The notes below the pieces were generated by a model that worked only from the letters and a program-made list of their open reading frames with translations, was not told the origin of the DNA and searched no databases. A DNA stretch of 64,000 bases from GWE2-51-13 sp942492825 (lineage in GTDB: Bacteria; Bacillota_I; Bacilli_A; Erysipelotrichales; Erysipelotrichaceae). Shown in pieces: positions 54,802 through 63,748 of the stretch; position 1 is the first letter of the stretch, and every line of letters begins with the position of its first letter. The stretch is from positions 1-64,000 of the forward strand of contig OW818635.1 of the NCBI GenBank assembly GCA_942492825.1, given 5' to 3'. The translations under genes were made by a program, and so were the position numbers.

Positions 54802-55967
54802 GCTTTATCCTCAAGAAAGGCGACGATTCTCAGTTTGTCTTCCTCGGAGATCGTCTCCAATATGCTTTCATATGTCACTTCCTTGTTTTCCTGCATTGTC
54901 ACATATCCGACATACCCTTGCGAATAGCCGACAATTAAGGTAAAGGTATTACAATACCGTAAATACCCCGAAACCAACTCAAAGGGTAAGAAACAGAAAC
55001 GTAAGGGACCGACCTTTATCCCGGTCAAACGGGCTGTCGTGTCAAAGGTATGGACTTTCGTACGCATGGCTTCAAGGACGAATTCAGCCGTGTTGATCTC
55101 GCGGATTTCTTTTTCACTCAACTTCGACACATCCGAATTGTCAGAGGATTTGACCGTATGGTGCAGGTCGATCGTACGGGAATGAAGATGAAGCGAGAAC
55201 TGTTCGGTCACATCGATGTGGTCATGCAAGTCCAGAAACTTGATCCCCAACATCCTTCCCAAACGAATCGCTTCGTTGTAGGTCTTCTGCGTCCGCGTAA
55301 ACCGAGTGCTGACATCACCGGCCGCACCTTGAAGGAAAAGGGTGAACTCGGTCGGATACTTCGACGTCAACTGTTCGATCGCGATTGAGACGTAATCGGC
55401 CGAAAAATACGCCGCGTCTTCCGGCGAGATGGTCGGATGACAATTGTAATGTAGGAAGTTCACCAAGCGTTTTTCCCCGTCAAAGATGCTCACAACCGTC
55501 GCGATGACGTCATCGTCGCTTTTCCCGGTGACGCGGTTGCGTCCGACACTGGTAAAACGATCGCTACGGTAACCGATTCGCGGATTGGAAATCTCATTGA
55601 GTTTAATGTTGCGTAGACAATGGACGATTCGTTCAAGGACAAAATCGACATAGATCGGATCTTCCTCAAAGACACCCAACGCATGGACAAGGGAAGGGGC
55701 GAAATGCGTATGGCTACAGGAAATCGTCAGTTCGACCTTACCGATTAACGCGGTGACTTTCTCTTCGATTTTCGTAAAAAAAGAACGGCTGACCCCGAAA
55801 CTATCCAGCGCAATACAAAGCCAATGGCGATCTCCGTCTTCGATGCGGACCATCCGCGCTAACAAATCCCCGCGAACTTGCGAGACATGGCGATCCTGCG
55901 TTATGAAACCGACAGGAACCAACGGTCGCGTCGGATTGATACAGATTTGATTCATCCCGATTTTCAT
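54798..55967 (-). CDS. Neutral/alkaline ceramidase-like hydrolase
   Basis: 389 aa, resembling the N-terminal catalytic domain of neutral ceramidase (PF04734). Possible zinc ligands are in TISCSHTHFAP and FLHYNCHPTI; FLQGAAGDVSTRF matches the family's GDVSPN region. No signal peptide is visible, and the C-terminal domain of full ceramidases (about 670 aa) is missing, so it is probably a cytoplasmic hydrolase of another amide. Start chosen at the ATG at 55967 after GAGGTATGCC, not the upstream in-frame ATG at 56009. Confidence 0.78.
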   Translation of the reverse strand: MKIGMNQICINPTRPLVPVGFITQDRHVSQVRGDLLARMVRIEDGDRHWLCIALDSFGVSRSFFTKIEEKVTALIGKVELTISCSHTHFAPSLVHALGVFEEDPIYVDFVLERIVHCLRNIKLNEISNPRIGYRSDRFTSVGRNRVTGKSDDDVIATVVSIFDGEKRLVNFLHYNCHPTISPEDAAYFSADYVSIAIEQLTSKYPTEFTLFLQGAAGDVSTRFTRTQKTYNEAIRLGRMLGIKFLDLHDHIDVTEQFSLHLHSRTIDLHHTVKSSDNSDVSKLSEKEIREINTAEFVLEAMRTKVHTFDTTARLTGIKVGPLRFCFLPFELVSGYLRYCNTFTLIVGYSQGYVGYVTMQENKEVTYESILETISEEDKLRIVAFLEDKA

Positions 55968-56024
55968 GGCATACCTCATTAGAACTATTTTACCATATTC
56001 AATCCGCATTGTTCGGGGGATATC

Positions 56025-56053
56025 TTGACTTTTGGGCGAAATACGTTTAACCT
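56025..56053 (+). promoter_or_regulatory. Promoter of leuS leader
   Basis: TTGACT and TAACCT, spacing 17; the -10 is weak. Confidence 0.45.
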
Positions 56054-56061
56054 AATCCTAG

Positions 56062-56263
56062 AGCGATGAAGAGCAGTAGTAGTGTTTTCCGGAAATTAGC
56101 GAGTCGTCGGACGGTGCAAGACGGCATGAAGGAAACATGAACTCGGCTTGAAGCCAAGAAGGGTCGCAACTTCTTCGGTCACCCCGATATCGGTGTTAAG
56201 TGCACGGAGATCCGTGAACTAAGGTGGTACCACGCATTCGCGTCCTTAGACGGACGTTTTTTT
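56062..56263 (+). promoter_or_regulatory. Leucine T-box riboswitch
   Basis: Leader that senses uncharged tRNA-Leu. Stem I includes GCGATGAAGAGCAGTAG and GGTGCAAG; the likely specifier codon is CTC (56142-56144, in GAACTCGG). The T-box AAGGTGGTACCACG lies at 56221-56234 and the terminator CGTCC / GGACG plus T tract at 56241-56263. Binding of uncharged tRNA should open the terminator and allow leuS expression. Confidence 0.92.
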
Positions 56264-56283
56264 ATTTCCAAGGAGGAGAAATC

Positions 56284-58674
56284 ATGTATAACCATAAGAT
56301 CGCTGAAAAGAAATGGCAGAAGGTCTGGGAAGAAAACAAAACCTTTAAGACCGACATTCGGAACTTCGAAAAACCGAAATTCTATGTCCTCGACATGTTT
56401 CCGTATCCATCGGGAGCCGGTTTGCATGTCGGACATCCCGAAGGCTATACCGCGACGGATATTATCGCCCGTATGAAACGGATGCAAGGCTATAACGTCC
56501 TCCATCCGATGGGATGGGATGCGTTTGGGTTACCTGCCGAACAATTCGCCTTGAACACAGGCAACCATCCGGCTGGTTTCACTAAGAAAAACATCGAAAC
56601 TTTCAAAGCGCAAATCAAATCGCTGGGTCTTTCCTATGACTGGGACCGTGAAATCTCGACCACCGATCCCGACTACTATAAATGGACACAATGGATCTTC
56701 ACCAAGTTGTTTAATCGCGGTTTGGCCTATGTGGACGAAATCCCTGTCAACTGGTGTCCGGAACTCGGAACAGTATTAGCCAACGAAGAAGTCATCGACG
56801 GCGTCAGCGAACGGGGCGGTTTTCCCGTCTATCGCGTCCCGATGCGTCAATGGGTCTTGCGCATCACCCAGTATGCGGAGCGTCTGTTAGAAGATTTGGA
56901 TTTGGTCGAATGGCCGCAATCCACCAAAGAAATGCAGATCAACTGGATCGGTAAGTCCGTGGGGGCGAACGTCAACTTCAAAGTCGATGGATTTGATAAA
57001 GAGTTTACCGTTTTTACCACTCGTAGCGATACCTTATTCGGGGCAACCTATTGCGTCTTGGCGCCGGAACATCCCTTTGTCTTGCAGATCACTTCGGAAG
57101 ATCAAAAAGCCGAAGTGGATGCCTATATCGCGGCTGTCGCGACGAAAAGCGACCTGCAACGCACCGACCTCAATAAAGATAAGACCGGTGTTTTTACCGG
57201 CGCGTATGCGATCAATCCGGTCAACCAGAAGAAAATCCCGATTTGGATCGCCGATTACGTCCTGGCAGCCTACGGTACCGGTGCGATCATGGCGGTTCCC
57301 GCGCATGATCAACGTGACTATGAGTTCGCCAAGAAGTTCGGATTGGAAATCATCCCGGTATTGGAAGGCGGAGATGTCACCTCCCAAGCCTTTACCGGCG
57401 ACGGTCAGCATATCAACTCCGGATTCATCGACGGGAAAAATAAAGAAGACGCCTTGGAAATCATGAACGCATGGTTGAAAGAACAGGGGATCGGCGAAGC
57501 GAAAACCACCTATAAACTCCGCGATTGGCTCTTCTCGCGTCAACGTTACTGGGGCGAACCGATTCCGGTCATCACGATGGAAGACGGAACGCAACGGACG
57601 GTGGATATCAGCGAACTGCCCTTGGAACTTCCCGAGGTCGAGAATTACAAACCTTCCGATACCGGTGAAAGCCCGCTGTCCCATGCGAAAGATTGGCTGG
57701 ACGTGACGATCGATGGGAAAAAAGGACGCCGTGAAACCAACACGATGCCCCAATGGGCGGGGTCTTGTTGGTACTACCTCCGCTTTATCGATCCGAAGAA
57801 TCCCGATGCGATTGCGGATCCCGAATTGTTGCGTCATTGGCTCCCGATCGATCTCTATGTCGGCGGGGCCGAACATGCCGTCTTGCATCTGCTCTATGCC
57901 CGCTTTTGGCACAAAGTTCTGTATGATTGCGGAATCGTCGAGACGAAGGAACCCTTTGCCAAGTTATTCCACCAAGGCATGATCTTGGGCGAAAACGGCG
58001 AGAAAATGTCGAAATCGCGCGGGAATGTCATCAATCCCGACGACATCGTCGAAAGCCACGGAGCGGATTCGTTACGCGTCTATGAAATGTTCATGGGTCC
58101 GCTGGAAGCCGCCTTACCGTGGAATCCTTCCGGATTGGATGGTACACGCAAATGGTTGGACCGCGTATGGCGTTGCATCGCCGAGCAGGATAAGTTGAGC
58201 GAAACCAACGATCACTCCTTGGATAAGTCCTATCATTTCACGGTCAAAAAAGTCACGCATGACATCACGACCCTTAACTTCAATACCGCGGTTTCGCAAA
58301 TGATGATTTTCATCAACGATTGCTTCAAAGCCGAATCGATCTATATCGAATATGCCAAAGGCTTCGTCAAGCTCTTCAGCGCCTTCGCACCACATATGGG
58401 CGAAGAACTCTGGCAATTGCTTGGCGCCACCGAAACGATCGCCTATGCACCCTGGCCGACTTATGACGAAGCGATGTTGGTGGAAGACGAAATCGAAGTC
58501 ATCGTCCAAGTCAACGGCAAACTGCGCGGCAAAATCGTCGTCGCTCTGGGAACTGATACGTCGATTCTCGAAGAACAAGCACGTATCCTGCCGGCCGTCC
58601 TTCCGTTTATCGAAGGCAAACCGATCCGCAAAATCATCAGCGTCAAGGACAAGCTTGTCAATATCGTCGTTTAG
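56284..58674 (+). CDS. leuS: Leucine--tRNA ligase
   Basis: 796-aa class I synthetase. HIGH motif in GAGLHVGHPEGY, CP1 editing domain (TTRSDTLFGATYCVLAPEHP and AVPAHDQRDYEFA), and KMSKS in GEKMSKSRGNV. Length is normal for bacteria. The ATG at 56284 follows AAGGAGGAGAA and the T-box terminator; an ATG at 56224 falls inside the T-box and is rejected. Confidence 0.98.
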   Translation: MYNHKIAEKKWQKVWEENKTFKTDIRNFEKPKFYVLDMFPYPSGAGLHVGHPEGYTATDIIARMKRMQGYNVLHPMGWDAFGLPAEQFALNTGNHPAGFTKKNIETFKAQIKSLGLSYDWDREISTTDPDYYKWTQWIFTKLFNRGLAYVDEIPVNWCPELGTVLANEEVIDGVSERGGFPVYRVPMRQWVLRITQYAERLLEDLDLVEWPQSTKEMQINWIGKSVGANVNFKVDGFDKEFTVFTTRSDTLFGATYCVLAPEHPFVLQITSEDQKAEVDAYIAAVATKSDLQRTDLNKDKTGVFTGAYAINPVNQKKIPIWIADYVLAAYGTGAIMAVPAHDQRDYEFAKKFGLEIIPVLEGGDVTSQAFTGDGQHINSGFIDGKNKEDALEIMNAWLKEQGIGEAKTTYKLRDWLFSRQRYWGEPIPVITMEDGTQRTVDISELPLELPEVENYKPSDTGESPLSHAKDWLDVTIDGKKGRRETNTMPQWAGSCWYYLRFIDPKNPDAIADPELLRHWLPIDLYVGGAEHAVLHLLYARFWHKVLYDCGIVETKEPFAKLFHQGMILGENGEKMSKSRGNVINPDDIVESHGADSLRVYEMFMGPLEAALPWNPSGLDGTRKWLDRVWRCIAEQDKLSETNDHSLDKSYHFTVKKVTHDITTLNFNTAVSQMMIFINDCFKAESIYIEYAKGFVKLFSAFAPHMGEELWQLLGATETIAYAPWPTYDEAMLVEDEIEVIVQVNGKLRGKIVVALGTDTSILEEQARILPAVLPFIEGKPIRKIISVKDKLVNIVV

Positions 58675-58676
58675 CC

Positions 58677-58703
58677 AACCTCTCCGCAAGGAGAGGTTTT
58701 TTT
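58677..58703 (+). terminator. Terminator after leuS
   Basis: Stem AACCTCTCC / GGAGAGGTT with GCAA loop and T tract. Confidence 0.95.
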
Positions 58704-58771
58704 CATCATAAGAGATTTCTTCCGTAATCTCGTTGGATTTCTACTGTATAATGAAAAAAACGGAGGTTATT

Positions 58772-59137
58772 ATGTCAAAAACAATCGCGCTTATCGCACA
58801 TGATCACTGTAAGGATGATCTCGTTACCTGGGCACAGACCCACGTCGATGCTTTATCGAAACATACTTTGGTCGGTACCGCCACGACCGCATCCAAAATC
58901 GCGGAAACGACACCATTGAATGTCAGAGCTTTTCTGAGTGGTCCCAAGGGCGGCGATCAACAGATCGGCGCACGCATCGCGGAAGGCAAGATCGATATTT
59001 TGATTTTCTTCTGGGATCCGCTCTCATCGATGCCGCATGATCCTGATGTCAAAGCCTTGTTGCGGCTATCGGTCCTTAAAAATATCCCGACCGCCTGCAA
59101 TCCGGCGACGGCTAATTTAGTCATTTCGATCTTATAA
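58772..59137 (+). CDS. mgsA: Methylglyoxal synthase
   Basis: 121 aa; converts dihydroxyacetone phosphate to methylglyoxal and phosphate, bypassing lower glycolysis when phosphate is short. IALIAHDHCKDDLVTW, GTATTA, SGPKGGDQQIG and IFFWDPLSSMPHDPDVK are the family motifs, including the catalytic aspartates. The start at 58772 follows CGGAGGTTATT; a perfect TATAAT at 58747-58752 is the probable -10. Confidence 0.96.
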   Translation: MSKTIALIAHDHCKDDLVTWAQTHVDALSKHTLVGTATTASKIAETTPLNVRAFLSGPKGGDQQIGARIAEGKIDILIFFWDPLSSMPHDPDVKALLRLSVLKNIPTACNPATANLVISIL

Positions 59138-59138
59138 A

Positions 59139-59168
59139 AAAAGGCGTCCTTCGCAGGACGTCTTTTTT
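59139..59168. terminator. Bidirectional terminator between mgsA and the phosphoesterase gene
   Basis: Stem GGCGTCCT / AGGACGTC (one G-T pair) with T tract on both strands. Confidence 0.88.
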
Positions 59169-59997
59169 AGGGTTGTAAGCGGATCGCCCAGAGATCCGGA
59201 TCCGCAAACAAGCGATAATTATCACCCGATGTGCCCAATCCGTTACTGACGATCAACGTATGTTGGTCTAGGGTATATTTTCCGGAGCGATATTTCATCG
59301 ATCCGACGTTGTAGGTGCTACCGATCAGAGGAAGATAGACTTGACCGCCATGGGTCGATCCGCTCAATAGGAGATCGACATCCGTTTCTCCCAAATTGTC
59401 GGCGATGTCCGGCAATGCGGATACCAGAATGGTATAGGTTTCAGGCTGTGAGGTTAGAAACGATACATCGGCCGTTCCGTCAAGTGTCGGCGAGATCCCA
59501 GCCAACCGCAGATAGGTTTCGCCTAAGTTATGTAGGTGAAGGACTTGGTTCTCCAAAAGTTCGAAATCGCTCTGATTATAAATCGTCTTGATCGCTTGAG
59601 TCTGATTTTTATCATGTAGACCCAAGACCGCATACTTACCCAACGGCGCATCCATCGAACGGAGAAAGTTGGATAGCTCGTTGATTTGGTCTTCGGTTAA
59701 GACCGGAGTTGTATTATCGAGTAAGTCGCCTCCGAAAATCAAGATATCCGGTGCCAAACGGTTGATGCGGGTCAAGATCCGATCCAAATCCGATGCATCC
59801 GTATTGGCATATGCATGGATGTCGCTAAAGAAGACGATCCGCACGTTTTCGAAGTCGACCGGAATCGTCGCGTCACTTACCGTAAGATTCCGTGTTTGGA
59901 TTCGCGTCAGCGAACTGACGGACGCATCGTACCAGAGAAATCCTCCCGTCAGGATCAATGCGGCTAAAACCACCACGATCCAAAGTTTTTTTCGCAT
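59167..59997 (-). CDS. Membrane-anchored metallophosphoesterase-like protein, altered active site
   Basis: 276 aa. N-terminal membrane anchor (about residues 5-23), then a calcineurin-like fold of the YkuE type. Asp59 and His61 (FFSDIHA) and Asp91 (GGDLLD) are present. Expected GNHD reads GLHD (Leu127), the expected His before PD reads SALPD (Ala194), and expected GHTHGG reads GSTHGG (Ser214). Three metal or catalytic residues therefore differ, so activity is doubtful or changed. The start is the ATG at 59997 after GGGAG; a longer upstream frame is non-homologous. Confidence 0.82.
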   Translation of the reverse strand: MRKKLWIVVVLAALILTGGFLWYDASVSSLTRIQTRNLTVSDATIPVDFENVRIVFFSDIHAYANTDASDLDRILTRINRLAPDILIFGGDLLDNTTPVLTEDQINELSNFLRSMDAPLGKYAVLGLHDKNQTQAIKTIYNQSDFELLENQVLHLHNLGETYLRLAGISPTLDGTADVSFLTSQPETYTILVSALPDIADNLGETDVDLLLSGSTHGGQVYLPLIGSTYNVGSMKYRSGKYTLDQHTLIVSNGLGTSGDNYRLFADPDLWAIRLQP

Positions 59998-60021
59998 TCT
60001 TTTTCTCCCTTCGTCTTTCGT

Positions 60022-60086
60022 ATTATACCGTTTGACGATAAAAAAGGGAAGAAACGGATTGCGTGTGTTCGCCAATCGTCTATAAT
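60022..60086. promoter_or_regulatory. Divergent promoters of the phosphoesterase and LiaF-like genes
   Basis: Plus: TTGCGT (60059-60064) and TATAAT (60081-60086), spacing 16. Minus: TATAAT at 60022-60027 with a poor TTCCCT 17 nt upstream. Confidence 0.6.
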
Positions 60087-60106
60087 AAAACAAGGAGGGT
60101 AACTCT

Positions 60107-60862
60107 ATGAAACGTTGGATCGGTTTGGTACTTATCGCCGGCGGGGTCTTATTCCTGCTTGCGAATCTGGATATTTTCGAAGTTGATAATCTGATCGATT
60201 ATCTTTGGCCGTCCGCCTTGATTCTGTTAGGTCTAGCATCGATGGCCGATAATCGGCGCATCACGATCTGGGGCATGCTTTTGGTGGCGACCGGAGGATT
60301 GTTTTTAGCGGAAGCGTTCAATCTGTTATACGGGTTGGATCCGCGTGCCTTGATCGGACCGGTTTTAGTGATCGCATTGGGATTCGCCTTGCTTTTCGGC
60401 CGTTCCCACCCACGGTTTATCGATCATCGGACGACGGAATCGATCCGTTCGACCGTCAAAGAATCGGTTGATGGGGTTAAGAAAGAGTTCAGTGAAAATA
60501 ATTACTCTTCCGATACCAAAGCACGTCATAGCGGTTCCCGTAAAACCTATACGTCTTTCTTAGGCGGGTTGGACGAACGGATCAATGATAACGCGTTTAC
60601 CGAATGTGAAGTGACTGCGTTTCTAGGTGGCGCGGACATGGATTTCCGTGACATTAAGTTTGCGGGCGACGATGCGACCCTAACGTTGAATTCCGTGTTT
60701 GGCGGTATCGAATGTCTATTACCGCGGGATATCCGGATCATTCCGAGCGGTACGCCGGTTTTGGGGAGTTTCGAGAATCGGTGTGTTTCCGATCCCAACG
60801 CCGTGAAAACCTTGTATATCCGTTATACGGCGATGTTCGGTGTGGTCGAAATCAAGAATTAG
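60107..60862 (+). CDS. LiaF-like membrane protein
   Basis: 251 aa. Four hydrophobic segments in the first 105 residues (the LiaF transmembrane domain, starting WIGLVLIAGGVLFLLANL), a charged linker, and a beta-rich C-terminal domain with repeats such as FLGGADMDFRDI and VFGGIECLLPRDI. LiaF proteins restrain the LiaRS two-component system, which answers cell-envelope stress. No LiaRS genes are in this window, so the protein may act alone or through distant partners. Confidence 0.85.
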   Translation: MKRWIGLVLIAGGVLFLLANLDIFEVDNLIDYLWPSALILLGLASMADNRRITIWGMLLVATGGLFLAEAFNLLYGLDPRALIGPVLVIALGFALLFGRSHPRFIDHRTTESIRSTVKESVDGVKKEFSENNYSSDTKARHSGSRKTYTSFLGGLDERINDNAFTECEVTAFLGGADMDFRDIKFAGDDATLTLNSVFGGIECLLPRDIRIIPSGTPVLGSFENRCVSDPNAVKTLYIRYTAMFGVVEIKN

Positions 60863-60936
60863 ATTCCAGTCATCAAATGATTTTGATTAATTATTTCGAT
60901 AATGGAAACAAACATTTGATATTCACCTTTAAGTTT

Positions 60937-60959
60937 AGCCGCACTTGTTGCGGCTTTTT
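60937..60959 (+). terminator. Terminator after the LiaF-like gene
   Basis: Stem AGCCGCA / TGCGGCT, loop CTTGT, TTTTT. Confidence 0.88.
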
Positions 60960-61150
60960 ACATTTCAGAGCAAATTGAGATATCGGTAAAAATCAAAAAT
61001 AGGAATTATCCAGTAAAAATGAAATTAAAACGTGGGAAAGTCAAAAATAATTGAATAAAAATGAATAAAAATGAAAAATAATTCGGTAAAATGAAATTTA
61101 TTCAAAAATGAGTGGACAAACCAAAAATTGTAAATAAAATAGTACCTATA
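60960..61150 (+). other. AT-rich region before the ammonium transporter operon
   Basis: No gene. Very A-rich on the plus strand, with short reiterated motifs such as GAATAAAAATGAATAAAAATG around 61052-61073. It must contain the promoter of the next two genes, but I cannot choose one box pair with confidence. Confidence 0.5.
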
Positions 61151-61165
61151 GTTGGAGGGAAAACT

Positions 61166-61519
61166 ATGGAGAAAAAAAGTCACAAGGATGTCCGGTTTAT
61201 GTTTCGTGCAGATCGATCCACGATGAAAGGGTCTTTACCTGATGTTGGTCTGGCCTATACGCGTGGTTTATCGTTGATGCTTCTTCGATTTATTTCGTTC
61301 GCATTGATTGTGATGGGTATTCTGATCTTCATATTAAGCGTTATTAATAATGTATCCTATCCGGTTCTTGGCCAACGCATCCACGGATCGATTTGGGGGA
61401 GTGTCATCGTGTTTCTCGGCGTTCGATATTTCGTATCCGTAAATCAGTTGCATCGAAAGTTGCTTGCGAGCGGAACGCAAACTCTCAAGACCCCGGTTGT
61501 CCATAAGGGGGCAGTATGA
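61166..61519 (+). CDS. Hypothetical two-pass membrane protein
   Basis: 117 aa, not recognised. It has a basic, Met-rich cytoplasmic N-terminus and two membrane segments (about residues 38-60 and 74-92). The start at 61166 follows TTGGAGGGAAAACT. It overlaps the ammonium transporter start by 4 nt (ATGA), so it is translated with it and may assist or regulate it. Confidence 0.7.
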   Translation: MEKKSHKDVRFMFRADRSTMKGSLPDVGLAYTRGLSLMLLRFISFALIVMGILIFILSVINNVSYPVLGQRIHGSIWGSVIVFLGVRYFVSVNQLHRKLLASGTQTLKTPVVHKGAV

Positions 61520-63546
61520 AACATCTAAATCGTAAACGTATCGCATTGTTTGGGTTTTCTGCTTTCGTGGTTGTCACATTGGTTCTCGCTGCTTTCTTTC
61601 ACGGGGATTCCACAGCCGCCGATCCGATCGGGACATCATATATCGCGACTGGATTGGATGCAATCGGTGATGTCGCCGAACTAGCGAACAAGGCATATCT
61701 GGGGTCCAATTATGTCTGGATCATGATTTGCGGGTTCCTCGTCTTTTTCTTCCAGTGTGGGTTTGCGATGGTCGAGACCGGATTTTGTCGAGCTAAAAAC
61801 GCAGCTCATACGATGACGATGAACTTCATGGTATTCTTAGTCGGGGCGATCGGTTACTTTCTTTTCGGTTTTGCGCTTCAAATGGGCGGATCGGGCGGCG
61901 TCGCCAGCCTTGGCGGTGGAAGTCAGGCGCTCAATGCGCTGCTTTCCATTCCGGGACTCGGAGGCATTGCCGGATATAAAGGCTTTGCGTTGATCGGCAC
62001 TTATGATGCCGGAATATATGCCTTATTTTTCTTCCAGATGGTGTTTATGGATACGACCGTCACCATTCCGACCGGTGCCATGGCCGAGCGGGTGAAGTAT
62101 TCCGCGATGGTCATCTCGTCATTCTTTATCTCCATCTTCCTCTACCCGCTTTTCGCCAATTGGGTGTGGGGCGGAGGATGGTTGGCTGCGATCGGTAGAA
62201 ATTTTGGGTTTGGACATGGTGTGGTCGATTTCGCCGGTTCTGCGGTCGTCCACAGTATGGGCGGTATGATCGCCCTTGCAGGAGCGATTGTTTTGGGACC
62301 TCGCATCGGGAAGTTTAAAAAGGACGGGACAGCACGTGCTTTTCCGGGACACGACATTCCGATGGCGATCATCGGAACAATCATTCTTTTCTTTTGTTGG
62401 TTCGCCTTTAATGCCGGATCCACATTGAACGCCTCGGACTTCCGCTTGGCGGTTGTCGCAACGAATACGATGATTGCCGGTGCGATCGGCGGATTGGTCG
62501 CCATGTTCTACATGTGGGCGAAGTTCGGGAAACCCGATCCTTCGATGACTGCCAACGGCGCACTTGCCGGGCTTGTCGCTATCACGGCACCCTGTGCGTT
62601 TGTTAATGGATTGACGTCATTGTTTATTGGAGCCGTGGCAGGAATCTTGGTTTGCCTATCTGTACCGTTTGTTGAAAACAAACTACGTCTGGATGATCCG
62701 GTCGGAGCGATTTCGGTCCATGGTGTCAACGGATTCTGGGGCGTAATCGCGGTAGGATTGTTTGCGGACGGTGTGTATGGCGAAGGGTTGAATGGGGTTG
62801 CCGGCGGCGTACGCGGACTCTTTTATGGCGATCCTTCGCAATTGGTTGCCCAGTTGATTGCCTTGGTTGTCTTGGTAATATGGGGTTTTGGATTATCTTA
62901 TGGATTCTTTAAGTTGCTGGATAAAGTTTGGGGATTGCGCGTTACGCCGGAAGATGAATTAGAAGGCTTGGATGGACCCGAGATGGGGATCCTTGCGTAT
63001 CCGGACTTAATGTTGACACGATCGGAATTGGATTATGACTCCCACGATAACGTCCGAATTCGACAGTTAGAACGGTTCAACTATTATGCGAAAGTAAGGG
63101 CAAACAACAGCGAAGGGGATGAAGTGCGCATCGATCAAGCCGTTCCGGTCGAGTTGGTAACCGAACCGTCGCATAGTGTGATTGCCGATGTCAAAATGAC
63201 GAAGATCGATATCATCACACGCCAAAGCAAGTTCGAAGAGCTTAAGGAAGCGATGAATGAAATCGGTATTACGGGAATGACCGTTACGCAGGTACTCGGA
63301 TGCGGGATTCAAAAAGGGAAATCGGAATTCTATCGTGGTGTCGAGACGGAGCTCAATCTTCTTCCGAAAGTTCAAATCGAGATCGTCGTCGCTAAAGTTC
63401 CGGTTCGCAAAGTCATCGACACGGCGAAAAGGATCTTGTATACCGGGCATGTCGGCGATGGTAAGATTTTCGTCTATGACGTTGAGAATGTCATCAAAGT
63501 CCGTACCGGCGAAGAAGGATATGATGCCCTGCAGGATGTGGAATAG
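61516..63546 (+). CDS. amt: Ammonium transporter fused to a P-II regulatory domain
   Basis: 676 aa. Residues 1 to about 480 are an Amt/AmtB channel: N-terminal hydrophobic segment, FVFFFQCGFAMVETGFCR-like segment, the twin-histidine positions in FAGSAVVHSMGG and SVHGVNGFWG, and about eleven further membrane spans. From about residue 560 follows a P-II (GlnB/GlnK) domain: KIDIITRQSKFEELKEAMNE, a T-loop region KGKSEFYRGVETEL, and TGHVGDGKIFVYDVENVIKV. P-II normally plugs Amt as a separate protein; here the sensor is covalently attached. Confidence 0.93.
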   Translation: MKHLNRKRIALFGFSAFVVVTLVLAAFFHGDSTAADPIGTSYIATGLDAIGDVAELANKAYLGSNYVWIMICGFLVFFFQCGFAMVETGFCRAKNAAHTMTMNFMVFLVGAIGYFLFGFALQMGGSGGVASLGGGSQALNALLSIPGLGGIAGYKGFALIGTYDAGIYALFFFQMVFMDTTVTIPTGAMAERVKYSAMVISSFFISIFLYPLFANWVWGGGWLAAIGRNFGFGHGVVDFAGSAVVHSMGGMIALAGAIVLGPRIGKFKKDGTARAFPGHDIPMAIIGTIILFFCWFAFNAGSTLNASDFRLAVVATNTMIAGAIGGLVAMFYMWAKFGKPDPSMTANGALAGLVAITAPCAFVNGLTSLFIGAVAGILVCLSVPFVENKLRLDDPVGAISVHGVNGFWGVIAVGLFADGVYGEGLNGVAGGVRGLFYGDPSQLVAQLIALVVLVIWGFGLSYGFFKLLDKVWGLRVTPEDELEGLDGPEMGILAYPDLMLTRSELDYDSHDNVRIRQLERFNYYAKVRANNSEGDEVRIDQAVPVELVTEPSHSVIADVKMTKIDIITRQSKFEELKEAMNEIGITGMTVTQVLGCGIQKGKSEFYRGVETELNLLPKVQIEIVVAKVPVRKVIDTAKRILYTGHVGDGKIFVYDVENVIKVRTGEEGYDALQDVE

Positions 63547-63684
63547 AAGCGAGATAGCTTATATTTCTAAACTGACGAGATATTGTACACGTTGTTGGAT
63601 GTTGTTTCTTTGGTGGAACGATGCTAAGAAGAAGCTATGTATCAGTGTGCATGATGTATTTTTTTGTGATAACCTATAGATCAA

Positions 63685-63712
63685 AGAAAAGGACTCGAGA
63701 GTCCTTTTCTGT
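63685..63712 (+). terminator. Terminator after the ammonium transporter gene
   Basis: Perfect AGAAAAGGACTC / GAGTCCTTTTCT palindrome (2-nt centre). The preceding 63547-63684 is non-coding. It may serve both strands. Confidence 0.75.
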
Positions 63713-63748
63713 TGATTGTTTTTCTTCTGTATGCTTAGTCCGTTATCA

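Noticed and set aside
57034..57912. 292-codon minus-strand frame opposite leuS
   Set aside because: Shadow of leuS.
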